Shown one piece after another: positions 1 to 5,805 of a DNA stretch of 5,805 nucleotides. Made by a program: the position numbers and the translations under genes. Within the stretch, counting starts at the first letter, position 1, and each line of letters starts with the position of its first letter. Source of the stretch: Thermoprotei archaeon (lineage in GTDB: Archaea > Thermoproteota > Thermoprotei > Thermofilales > Thermofilaceae); assembly GCA_003649495.1 (NCBI GenBank), contig QMRZ01000097.1, positions 1 to 5,805 of the forward strand. Reading direction: 5' to 3'. The notes beneath the pieces were generated by a model. It worked only from the letters and a program-made list of their open reading frames with translations, was not told the DNA's origin and did no database searches.

Positions 1-330
1 GCTGAGGAGGTGACTGTGACGAGTCTCAGGGCCAGGAAGGGGGTCTGGGCTGAGACGCTTGACGTGAGTAAGAGGGGGCGTGTAGAGGGCCTGGTGGTGG
101 CCGAGCAGGTGTATATGGAGAGCGGGAGCTACGCGGACAAGATCTACGCCAAAGTCTTCGAGTGCGAGGAGAGGTGCCGGGTGCGCGAGCTATACGCGGA
201 GGAGGCGATAATAGGGGACTTTAGCAGGGTGGGGAGCGTGAGGTACAGCAGGGAGCTAAGGACAGGGCGTGGTGTTGAGATCATCGCCTCCGAGAAGGTG
301 GATGCGATAGAGTTCCCGAGAGACCCCTAG
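1..330 (+). CDS. Bactofilin-like (polymer-forming) beta-helix protein, C-terminal part
   Basis: The frame is open from the first base of the window to a TAG stop at 328-330. The protein falls into consecutive 16-17-residue units, each opening with Ala: AEEVTVTS.., AETLDVSK.., AEQVYMES.., AKVFECEE.., AEEAIIGD... Alternating hydrophobic positions and turn Gly/Ser/Arg fit the short right-handed beta-helix rungs of bactofilin-like proteins, which self-assemble into filaments or scaffolds in the cytoplasm or at the membrane. The first unit begins at base 1 in full register, so the gene very probably starts upstream and is cut by the window. GTG codons at 10 and 16 would be internal. A purine-rich GGAGGTGA at 6-13 looks like a ribosome binding site for GTG 16, but it also simply encodes Glu-Glu-Val inside a repeat. 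After the last rung, a non-repetitive tail of about 25 residues ends in a Pro-containing stretch. Family assignment is by repeat pattern only; another solenoid protein is possible. Confidence 0.6.
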   Translation, partial: AEEVTVTSLRARKGVWAETLDVSKRGRVEGLVVAEQVYMESGSYADKIYAKVFECEERCRVRELYAEEAIIGDFSRVGSVRYSRELRTGRGVEIIASEKVDAIEFPRDP

Positions 331-523
331 CTCAGCCTCTGGAAGATGGGCGGAGTCATGACAACATGAGGTAGGCATTGAGGAGCACGTCAACACCCTC
401 CACAGCTATTCTACTGAGCACGCTCCTTACGCCTCGCTGATTCTAACTCACTCGTGGCTGTAATCAGCGAGGGAATCTGAGTCGAGGGGGCCTAGCTTTT
501 AACTGCTGACGCAGCTTGTCCCT
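331..523. other. Intergenic region with inverted repeats and promoter
   Basis: This 193-base gap separates the bactofilin-like gene from the mttB-like gene. It contains a small stem (TCATG, ACAA loop, CATGA) at 356-369, a perfect 11-bp inverted repeat at 432-472, and a TATA-like box at 497-502. No T-run terminator follows the upstream stop. On the minus strand, 421-356 could encode a 21-residue peptide with codon use like the neighbouring genes (GTG start, TGA stop), but it has no recognisable family and a poorly spaced ribosome site. It may be chance or a decayed remnant. Confidence 0.6.
432..472. repeat. Perfect 11-bp inverted repeat upstream of the mttB-like gene
   Basis: CCTCGCTGATT at 432-442 is the exact reverse complement of AATCAGCGAGG at 462-472, with 19 bases between. 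The right arm ends 25 bases before the TATA-like box at 497. It could be an operator for a dimeric regulator of the downstream gene, or an RNA hairpin ending transcription from the upstream gene. No T-run follows, which weakens the terminator reading. The repeat is seen directly; its role is inferred. Confidence 0.55.
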
Positions 524-524
524 G
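497..524 (+). promoter_or_regulatory. TATA-like box for a probable leaderless mttB-like transcript
   Basis: TTTTAA at 497-502 has its centre about 25 bases before the GTG start at 524. In archaea the TATA box centre lies about 26 bases before the transcription start, so transcription would begin at or next to the start codon. The bases just before 524 (GCAGCTTGTCCCT) contain no Shine-Dalgarno motif, which agrees with leaderless translation. Confidence 0.5.
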
Positions 525-1948
525 TGCCTAGGCCACGTCTCAAGCTGCTGGAGGCTGAGGCTGTCAAAGTGATACATGAGTCAGCCCTGAAGCTGCTGGA
601 GGAGGTCGGGGTCTGGATCGATAATGAGGAGGCGCTCGCCCTCCTCAGGGAGGCTGGCGCCGAGGTTAGGGGGCGCGTGGCGGCGATTCCTCCCAGCCTC
701 GTGGAGGAGGCGGTGAGGAAGGTGCCGCGCAGCTTCACGCTATATGACACGCGGGGGAGGCCCTACGCGGTCATCGGAGAGAGCGTAACGCACTTTAATC
801 CGGGCTCGGCCGCCACGTGGATCCTCGACTACGGCTCAGCTAAGCCCAGGAGGCCTACCCTGGAGGACGTAGAGCGGGTGGCGAGGCTCGCCGACTCGCT
901 GCCTAACATCAAGTTGCAGAGCACGGCGATAGTGCCCTGGGACGTGCCTGAGGAGCTCAGGGATAGAATCAGGCTATACGTAGTGTTAAAGCTGTCGTCC
1001 AAGCCTGTGGTGACTGGAGCCTTCACAGTTGAGGGGGCCCGCGAGATGCTGGAGATGCTAAGGATCGTGGTTGGGGATCCATCTGAGAAGCCGTGCGCGA
1101 TATTCGATGTCTGTCCATCCCCTCCCCTCAAGTGGAGCCGCATAACGTCCCAGAACCTCCTCGACTGCGCGAGGAGCGGCGTCCCAGTGGAGATAGTCCC
1201 GATGCCGCAGCTGGGGGCTACCGCCCCCGTCACGCTGGCTGGGGCTCTAGTGCAGCACCACGCTGAGGCCCTGTCGGGGGTAGTGCTGGCCCAGCTCGCG
1301 AGGCCGGGGGCTCCCGTCATATACGGGGGCTCCCCCTGCGAGTTCGACATGTTCAGGGCGACTGCCAACATAGCTAGCCCCGAGACCATGCTGCTCTACA
1401 TCGGCTATGTGGAGCTGGCCAGGGAGCTGGGAATCCCCACTCACGGCTACCTGGCGCTGAGCGACTCTAAGCTAGTCGATTATCAGGCGGGCGTGGAGGC
1501 CTGTATGGGCGCGCTCGTAGCGGCGCTGGCTGGCGTGGATGTGGCCTCGGGGCCCGGCATGCTGGAGTTCGAGAACGTGTTTAGCCTCGAGAAGCTCGTG
1601 CTGGATGACGAGGCGTGCGGGTATGCCCTCAGGCTGGCTGAGGGCTTCGAGGTGGATGAAGAGCGCTTGGCGCTACGAGTGTTCAGGGAGGTGCGGTGGT
1701 CAGCTGGCTTCCTGAGGCACCTGCACACCGTGAGGCACTTCAGAGAGGAGCACTACGTGCCCCGGATATTCGATAGATCACCTAGGGCGCAGAGTGGGGC
1801 CACCGCCCTGGAGATAGCGCATACCGAGGTTGAGAGGCTACTGAAAGAGCACGAGCCCGAGCCACTGTCCTCCGACGTTGAGAGGAGGTTAGACGAGGCG
1901 GCACGGGGAATGTTCGAGGAAAGGGGGCTCAAGCTGCCGAAGCTGTAG
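524..1948 (+). CDS. MttB-superfamily (trimethylamine methyltransferase-like) protein, non-pyrrolysine
   Basis: The 474-residue product has the length and conserved blocks of the MttB superfamily: an N-terminal helical part (residues 10-70), GSAATWILDYG and RRPTLEDVERVARLADSLPNI-like blocks near 94-129, MPQLGATAPVTLAG at 227-240 followed by HHAEALSGVVLAQL, the SDSKLVDYQAGVE block at 313-325, and LVLDDE at 358-363. Members transfer a methyl group from tri- or quaternary methylamines to a cobalamin carried by a small corrinoid protein, in the cytoplasm. True trimethylamine enzymes contain pyrrolysine read from an in-frame TAG. This frame has no internal TAG, so it belongs with the MtgB-like branch, known for glycine betaine and related substrates; the substrate here is unknown. 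GTG 524 is forced as the start, because an in-frame TAA lies at 500-502 and no other start codon lies between. No corrinoid protein, second methyltransferase or reactivation protein is in the window, so the partner must be encoded elsewhere or the enzyme has another role. Family is confident, function is not. Confidence 0.88.
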   Translation: MPRPRLKLLEAEAVKVIHESALKLLEEVGVWIDNEEALALLREAGAEVRGRVAAIPPSLVEEAVRKVPRSFTLYDTRGRPYAVIGESVTHFNPGSAATWILDYGSAKPRRPTLEDVERVARLADSLPNIKLQSTAIVPWDVPEELRDRIRLYVVLKLSSKPVVTGAFTVEGAREMLEMLRIVVGDPSEKPCAIFDVCPSPPLKWSRITSQNLLDCARSGVPVEIVPMPQLGATAPVTLAGALVQHHAEALSGVVLAQLARPGAPVIYGGSPCEFDMFRATANIASPETMLLYIGYVELARELGIPTHGYLALSDSKLVDYQAGVEACMGALVAALAGVDVASGPGMLEFENVFSLEKLVLDDEACGYALRLAEGFEVDEERLALRVFREVRWSAGFLRHLHTVRHFREEHYVPRIFDRSPRAQSGATALEIAHTEVERLLKEHEPEPLSSDVERRLDEAARGMFEERGLKLPKL

Positions 1949-1981
1949 CTGACGAGGCCATAGCTATAATAGGTTGGCGCC

Positions 1982-3067
1982 TTACAGCATGTCCCTCACC
2001 GCGTATCCTATGAGCGGATCCGCTAGGCGATACCTCCCCTCTCTCTTTTCCAGGAAGCCGTACCTGATGAGGTTGCGGAGGTACTTAGAGAGCTGATTTG
2101 GAGGGATGCGCCTGCCTAGCCTGACCTCTAGGTACCTCCTCACCTCGGACCACGTCAACTCCCCAGTGGAGAGGGCCCTCATTATCGTTAGGTACCTGGC
2201 TCTGGCCGCAGCCCTCCCCGCGAGGAACCTCTCCACTTCAGCAGCCACGAGCCCCTTTGCAGTCTCGATGGTCCTCTCAAGAGCCCTCTCCGCGTCGCTC
2301 AGCTTCCAGCAGTACCAGCCGAAGTACGTCAGCCAGCCTATCACTCCATCGAGGACCTCCACGGCCCTTAAGAGCACCCCCTCGCCTACGCTTACGCCAA
2401 CCTCCTCAAAGCCCCTTCTAAGGAACTCGATCGCCTCATCCGGGCTTAGCCTCCTCGTGTGTATCTCGACGAAGGGCCTGCCGTACAGCGGCGACTCGGG
2501 ATCATCAACGCGGATGAGAGAGTCGAGCAACCTCACCTCGGAGCCCGTCAATACCAGCTTGACCCTGTCCAGGTTATCGTAAATGTACGCGAGGGCGCTC
2601 GGAAACCACCTCACCCCAGCCAGCTCCTGGGCCTCATCCACCGCGAAGATTAGGGAGCCCTCCACAGCGGAGTTCGCCTCCTCTAGCAGGTCCAGCATCA
2701 CCCTCCTCGGCTCCTCGCCCAGTCTCACCTCCACGCCGTACACGCTGACTCCCCTGACCCTCCTGAGGAGCGTCCTCAGGAGCCCCACGAACCTGCCTCC
2801 CCTCAGGACTTCCTCAAGAGCTTTAGCCAGCACCGAGTTTAGGTAATCCTCAGAGCCCAGGGTCTCTCGAGCGTCTAGCAGCAGGCTGGGCGAGGAGAGG
2901 GAGTTCAACGCAACCTTAAGCAGTGAAGTCTTCCCAGTTCTACGAGGGCCGAGGATTACCACCATCCTAGTTGAAGGATCGGCCAGCTCCCTCACCAGCC
3001 TTCCCAGCTCATCCTCCATGTCAAAGAAGTCCTCAATCCTCTCCTTCGGCCTCGGGTCGAAGAGCAA
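1982..3067 (-). CDS. Archaeal P-loop ATPase (AAA/STAND type, ATPase_2-like) with C-terminal winged helix
   Basis: The 361-residue product begins LFDPRPK..., then FFDMEDELGRL, the usual opening of the archaeal ATPase family (Pfam ATPase_2, PF01637). Walker A is GPRRTGKTS at residues 40-48, Walker B is LIFAVDE at 139-145, and a sensor-1-like LVLTGSE is at 171-177. ESPLYGR at 191-197 is the family's sensor-region motif. Residues about 290-361 form a winged-helix-like end (TWSEVRRYLE..., NQLSKYLRNLIRYGFLEKREGRYRL). Members are abundant in archaea, often linked to mobile or defence regions, and their precise roles are mostly unknown; DNA binding through the wing is plausible. The start is the rare codon TTG at 3067: an in-frame TAG lies 12 bases upstream (3082-3080) and the N-terminal motif starts immediately after. 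GGGGGGTG (3080-3073, minus strand) five bases before it can act as ribosome site. The gene converges with the mttB-like gene (33-base gap) and diverges from the GH4 gene. Confidence 0.87.
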   Translation of the reverse strand: MLFDPRPKERIEDFFDMEDELGRLVRELADPSTRMVVILGPRRTGKTSLLKVALNSLSSPSLLLDARETLGSEDYLNSVLAKALEEVLRGGRFVGLLRTLLRRVRGVSVYGVEVRLGEEPRRVMLDLLEEANSAVEGSLIFAVDEAQELAGVRWFPSALAYIYDNLDRVKLVLTGSEVRLLDSLIRVDDPESPLYGRPFVEIHTRRLSPDEAIEFLRRGFEEVGVSVGEGVLLRAVEVLDGVIGWLTYFGWYCWKLSDAERALERTIETAKGLVAAEVERFLAGRAAARARYLTIMRALSTGELTWSEVRRYLEVRLGRRIPPNQLSKYLRNLIRYGFLEKREGRYRLADPLIGYAVRDML

Positions 3068-3104
3068 GTTAGCACCCCCCTAACCTACTTAGCACCCCCC
3101 TAAC
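3068..3104. repeat. Two tandem 16-bp palindromic repeats, 20-bp period
   Basis: TTAGCACCCCCCTAAC occurs identically at 3069-3084 and 3089-3104. Each copy is itself an inverted repeat with the core TTAG-N7-CTAA; the first extends to GTTAG-N7-CTAAC (3068-3072/3080-3084). The 20-bp period is close to two helical turns, so two proteins would sit on the same DNA face. Both copies lie between the ATPase gene's TATA-like box and its start codon. This is a strong candidate operator pair, possibly autoregulatory. The copy next to the gene also supplies the ribosome-site-like GGGGGGTG. Confidence 0.65.
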
Positions 3105-3112
3105 TTATATCC
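3104..3112 (-). promoter_or_regulatory. TATA-like box of the ATPase gene
   Basis: On the minus strand this reads GGATATAAG. A transcription start about 26 bases downstream would fall near 3082, inside the gene-proximal palindrome, giving a leader of roughly 15 bases that includes GGGGGGTG. Placement is inferred from archaeal promoter spacing. Confidence 0.5.
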
Positions 3113-3162
3113 GTTTGCGGAGGACATAGTCAGCTTAAGCACCTCTGGTCGTGGGCTCCAGG

Positions 3163-3196
3163 ATATTTAAGCGAGCGACCATTGGTTTAGAGGTGG
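3163..3196 (+). promoter_or_regulatory. TATA-like box and ribosome binding site of the GH4 gene
   Basis: ATATTTAA at 3163-3170 is a good archaeal TATA match. The expected transcription start is about 3192, only a few bases before the ATG at 3198. GAGGTG at 3190-3195 matches the 16S anti-Shine-Dalgarno but sits only two bases from ATG, so a very short leader or near-leaderless mRNA is likely. A 6-bp inverted repeat, TGGTCG at 3146-3151 and CGACCA at 3176-3181, brackets the TATA box. Confidence 0.5.
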
Positions 3197-3197
3197 C

Positions 3198-4544
3198 ATG
3201 GACGTTAAGATAAGCGTGATAGGAGCTGGCAGCGCCGTATTCTCCTTGACACTCATAAGGGGGCTCTGCACTAGTGAATGCCTCGAGGGTAGCACGGTAA
3301 GCCTCATGGACATTGATGAGGAGAGGCTCAGTGCCGCGTACGCACTCCTCAGGAGGTACGCTGAGGAGCTGGGCGTGAGGCTGAAGGTGGAGAAGACCAT
3401 GGATCGGAGGGAATCGCTGAGGGACGCGGACTTCGTGATAAATACGGCGCTCGCCGCTGGCCACCACAGGCTTAGGGAGGGGTGGAGGGTCGCTAGGAGC
3501 ATGGGCTACAGGCATGGCGGGAGCCTGCACGTGATGCATGATGAGGCGTTCTGGATAAACTTCTACCAGTTTAGGCTCTTCGAGTCCATACTCGAGGACA
3601 TGCTCGACGTGTGCCCCGACGCCTGGTACGTACAGCTTGCGAACCCGGTGCTTGCCAGCATAACTTACCTGGGCAGGAAGTACCCTGAGGCTAAGATCGT
3701 GGGGCTGTGCCATGGCTTCATGGGCGCCTACCGCCTGGCTGATGCCCTGGGGCTTGAGAGGAGTAGGGTGAGCTTCGAGGCTATAGGGGTTAACCACTTC
3801 ATATGGCTCACCAGCTTCCGCTATAATGGCGAGGACGCTTACCCGCTAATAGATGAGTGGCTAGAGAGGGAGGCCTCTCGGTATTGGGAGCGCTGCCCCC
3901 CGAGTGATCCCCTCGGGCCGAAGGCCTTCGACCTCTATAAGAGGCTGGGCCTCTTTCCAGTGGGGGATACGTGCACGCCGGGGGGCGGCTCATGGCCACA
4001 CTGGTACCACCTGGATGACGAGACTGAGAGGAGATGGAGGGAGGATCCCTCGGGGTGGTGGGAGGGGTACTTCAAGTGGGTGAGCAGGAGGGTTGAGGAG
4101 CTCCTGTCGATGGCTAGGGATCCGAGTATCAAGGTCACTGAGCGGCTCCCGCCCCACGAGCGTGAGGGGCTCGTCATACCCCTCATCGAGTCGCTGGCGT
4201 GTGGCCGGAAGCGCGTGCTACAGGTGAACATACTCAATCGGGGCGCCCTAATCCCCGGCATCCCCCAGGACTTCGCAGTTGAGCTCCCGGCGCTCGTCAG
4301 TAGCAGGGGAGTGCAGGGGATCCAGACTAGCGGGCTTCCGAGGAGGATAACCGCCTACATCCTGAGGGATAGGGTAGCGCCAGTCGAGGTGGAGCTGGAG
4401 GCCTACGAGAGCGGCGATAGGGAGCTGCTAGTCCAGCTGGTAATGATGGACCCGTGGACCCGCTCGAGGGAGCAGGCTGAGCGCCTGGTGGAGGGAATAC
4501 TGTCCCTGCCTTACCACGAGGAAATGAGGAAGCATTATCGGTGA
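3198..4544 (+). CDS. Glycoside hydrolase family 4 (NAD- and metal-dependent alpha-glycosidase, possible alpha-glucuronidase type)
   Basis: The 448-residue product has the normal GH4 length and order of motifs. An N-terminal Rossmann fold binds NAD (ISVIGAGSAVFSLTLI, residues 5-20; acidic strand end DID at 38-40). These are followed by HDEAFWINFYQ at 114-124, the Asn of LANP at 149, the metal-binding Cys in GLCHG (Cys171, His172), and GVNHF (Asn199, His200), the second metal-ligand region. GH4 enzymes cleave glycosides by an oxidation-elimination route using NAD and a divalent metal, in the cytoplasm. The residues after the Cys sort subfamilies: CN types act on 6-phospho-sugars, CHS on alpha-galactosides, CHE on alpha-galacturonides and CHG on alpha-glucuronides. 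From memory, CHGF here points to an unphosphorylated, glucuronide-like substrate; this archaeal sequence may have diverged. There is no signal peptide. ATG 3198 is the first start after an in-frame TAA at 3168-3170. The gene diverges from the ATPase gene and overlaps the permease gene end by 10 bases. Confidence 0.9.
   Translation: MDVKISVIGAGSAVFSLTLIRGLCTSECLEGSTVSLMDIDEERLSAAYALLRRYAEELGVRLKVEKTMDRRESLRDADFVINTALAAGHHRLREGWRVARSMGYRHGGSLHVMHDEAFWINFYQFRLFESILEDMLDVCPDAWYVQLANPVLASITYLGRKYPEAKIVGLCHGFMGAYRLADALGLERSRVSFEAIGVNHFIWLTSFRYNGEDAYPLIDEWLEREASRYWERCPPSDPLGPKAFDLYKRLGLFPVGDTCTPGGGSWPHWYHLDDETERRWREDPSGWWEGYFKWVSRRVEELLSMARDPSIKVTERLPPHEREGLVIPLIESLACGRKRVLQVNILNRGALIPGIPQDFAVELPALVSSRGVQGIQTSGLPRRITAYILRDRVAPVEVELEAYESGDRELLVQLVMMDPWTRSREQAERLVEGILSLPYHEEMRKHYR
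4535..4544. other. Tail-to-tail 10-base overlap of GH4 and permease genes
   Basis: The GH4 stop (TGA, 4542-4544, +) lies inside the last codons of the permease gene, whose stop (TAA on the minus strand) is at 4535-4537, inside GH4. Each gene's last three codons are read on both strands. No room exists for a terminator between them, so transcripts must overlap at their 3' ends. Confidence 0.9.
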
Positions 4545-5805
4545 AGCCCTCCCCTGTAGAGCATCAAGCCCAACGCAGCCACTACCCCTGTCGAGAGCCA
4601 TACCACGGGGTCGAGGAAGCTGATGGAGATGAACGCTAGGATCAGGGCTATGGAGAGCAGTGGAGGTAGAGGGATCGCGCCGAGTGATAGGGGTACTCTG
4701 AAGGCCCTGGGGGCCTCGGGCGCCCTGAGCCTCAACACGATGACTGCCGCGTTCACCGCTGTGAAGGCCAGTATGCAGGAGAGGGAGGATGTCTTGCCCA
4801 CCACGTCCACCAGCTTGTACTCCACCTCGCCAACCCTCAGCTCGAGCCCCGTCAGCTGAGGCACGTAGACTGAGATCAGTATGGTGAATGCAGCCAGCGC
4901 GCCAGCAGCCGCCACTGCGACGTAGGGCGTCCTCCTCCTGGAATCCACCCTCCCGAAACTGCTGGACACGACGCCCTCCTCCGCGAGGCCGTAGAGGAGC
5001 CTCGAGGACGAGACTAGGAAGCCCAGGACGGTGTTCGAGGTTGAGAAGAGTGCTATCCCCATCAGGAGGTGGTAGGCTGGGGGCCACGCCACGGCAGCTG
5101 CATCGGCTAATGGAGCCCGGGACTCGGCCAGCGCCTGCCAGGGCATCAGCCTCACAGCAGCTAGCGCCACCAGCAGGTAGAGAGCCGAGGTCAGCATTAA
5201 GGCTAGGAGTATGGCTAGGGGGATCGTCCTCCGCGCCTCCCTAGTCTCCTCACTGAGCGTGGGCTGAAGCTCGAAGCCAGTGAAGGCGAAGTAGAAGACC
5301 GCCGCGCCCAGGAGCATCGCTGTGACTGGGTCCAGGGAGGGGTTGAAGGCTAGGTAGTTGGGCGACCTGGCGGGCATCATCAGCCCGAGGCTTGCTACGA
5401 GCAGCAGGCCAGCAGCCTCCACGAATGTGAAGAGGACCGTGAGCGTGGCGGACTCCTCTATCCCAGCCCAGTTAACCACGGAGAGGACTGCTATGAGAGC
5501 TAGCGAGACCCAGGGTATGAGCTCCTCGCCGAGCCCGAGCAGCTGGGTGAAGTACCTTGAGAAGCCCACGGCCGCGGTGGCGGCGCCCGCCACCCCCTCG
5601 TAGAATATCAGCCACGCAGCCGTGAAAGCCAGCGCCCTCCTGCTCGGGAATGCCTGCTCAACGTAAGTGTGCGTGCTGGCGGCCGTCGGGTACATGGAGG
5701 ACAGCTCCGCATACGACAAGCCCGTGGTGAGCGCTATCACGCTGGCGAAGAGCACGCTAGCCCAGACGGCATCCCCCGCGAAGCCAGCCGCCCTGCCTAT
5801 GAGGA
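4535..5805 (-). CDS. APC-superfamily amino acid/amine permease, N-terminus cut by window edge
   Basis: The open frame continues to the window edge. The residues before the GTG at 5755 read LIGRAAGFAGDAVWAS, which is the usual end of helix 1 and start of helix 2 in APC permeases, so that GTG is internal and perhaps 20-35 residues are missing. Counting from the GTG, hydrophobic segments fall at about 1-14 (rest of helix 2), 40-68, 79-98, 103-126, 143-163, 178-201, 228-258, 277-298, 322-344, 358-381 and 384-401, giving twelve helices with helix 1. TM6 carries FAFTGFE (156-162), followed by EET (169-171) and RRTIP (175-179), the family signature after TM6. APC members exchange or import amino acids or related amines with H+ or Na+ at the cytoplasmic membrane. 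The substrate cannot be read from sequence. The C-terminus is short, ending GGLHR. The promoter lies outside the window. Confidence 0.88.
   Translation of the reverse strand, partial: LIGRAAGFAGDAVWASVLFASVIALTTGLSYAELSSMYPTAASTHTYVEQAFPSRRALAFTAAWLIFYEGVAGAATAAVGFSRYFTQLLGLGEELIPWVSLALIAVLSVVNWAGIEESATLTVLFTFVEAAGLLLVASLGLMMPARSPNYLAFNPSLDPVTAMLLGAAVFYFAFTGFELQPTLSEETREARRTIPLAILLALMLTSALYLLVALAAVRLMPWQALAESRAPLADAAAVAWPPAYHLLMGIALFSTSNTVLGFLVSSSRLLYGLAEEGVVSSSFGRVDSRRRTPYVAVAAAGALAAFTILISVYVPQLTGLELRVGEVEYKLVDVVGKTSSLSCILAFTAVNAAVIVLRLRAPEAPRAFRVPLSLGAIPLPPLLSIALILAFISISFLDPVVWLSTGVVAALGLMLYRGGLHR

Noticed and set aside
542..602. Repeated 13-mer AAGCTGCTGGAGG at 542-554 and 590-602
   Set aside because: Both copies encode Lys-Leu-Leu-Glu in amphipathic helices of the MttB-like protein with preferred codons; this is coding bias rather than a DNA element.
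829..1389. Long minus-strand open frame (186 codons) opposite the mttB-like gene
   Set aside because: Its product is Ser/Thr/Gly-rich without family motifs; it is the antisense shadow of a well-supported GC-rich gene.
1946..1963. Read-through of the TAG stop of the mttB-like gene as pyrrolysine
   Set aside because: In pyrrolysine MttB the residue lies well inside the protein. Here the TAG is at the family's normal end and read-through would add only four more codons before another in-frame TAG at 1961-1963.
1949..1981. Possible bidirectional terminator between the mttB-like and ATPase genes (palindrome ATAGCTAT at 1960-1967, GCCA/TGGC arms)
   Set aside because: The arms are only four bases and no T-run is present on either strand, so the support is too weak to annotate.
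2106..2582. Plus-strand open frame of 158 codons opposite the ATPase gene
   Set aside because: Ser/Thr/Leu-rich composition is typical of antisense reading of a GC-rich gene; the ATPase frame has Walker motifs.
3135..3797. Minus-strand open frame of 220 codons opposite the GH4 gene
   Set aside because: Its Pro/His-rich product matches no fold pattern, and it overlaps the clear GH4 catalytic region and both promoters.
4428..5087. Minus-strand open frame of 219 codons in another frame of the permease
   Set aside because: Low-complexity Arg/Gly/Pro composition and no motifs, whereas the overlapping permease frame shows clear membrane helices.
1..5805. CRISPR arrays, tRNA or rRNA genes, insertion sequences
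   Set aside because: No regularly spaced repeats beyond the two copies at 3068-3104, no tRNA-like cloverleaf with a T-loop motif, no rRNA segments and no transposase-like frames were found by eye.

Overview
The window looks archaeal, most likely from a hyperthermophilic or thermophilic member of the Thermoproteota/Korarchaeota part of the tree. The reasons are the high G+C content, the heavy use of ATA for Ile and AGG for Arg, GTG and TTG start codons, AT-rich TATA-like boxes about 25 bases before start codons, one probably leaderless gene, and an archaeal-type AAA/STAND ATPase whose N-terminus (LFDPRPK) is typical of archaeal lineage-expanded ATPases. I cannot name the species.

Layout: (1) positions 1-330, +, the C-terminal end of a bactofilin-like beta-helix repeat protein running in from the left edge. 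(2) 331-523, a 193-base intergenic stretch with a perfect 11-bp inverted repeat followed by a TATA-like box. (3) 524-1948, +, an MttB-superfamily (trimethylamine methyltransferase-like) protein without pyrrolysine. (4) 1982-3067, -, an archaeal P-loop ATPase with a C-terminal winged helix. (5) 3068-3197, a divergent promoter region with two 16-bp palindromic repeats spaced 20 bp apart. (6) 3198-4544, +, an NAD-dependent glycoside hydrolase family 4 enzyme. (7) 4535-5805, -, an APC-family amino acid/amine permease that runs off the right edge and overlaps the end of the GH4 gene tail-to-tail by 10 bases.

The genes alternate strand (+, +, -, +, -), so no multi-gene operon is visible. They read as metabolic and transport functions (C1/quaternary amine chemistry, sugar hydrolysis, amino acid or amine uptake) rather than one obvious pathway. 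The MttB homologue has no corrinoid protein or reactivation partner in the window. The most testable signals are regulatory: the tandem palindromes lying across the predicted transcription start of the ATPase gene, and the inverted repeat just upstream of the mttB-like promoter. I found no rRNA, tRNA, CRISPR array or insertion sequence. I did not find a convincing new multi-gene system.
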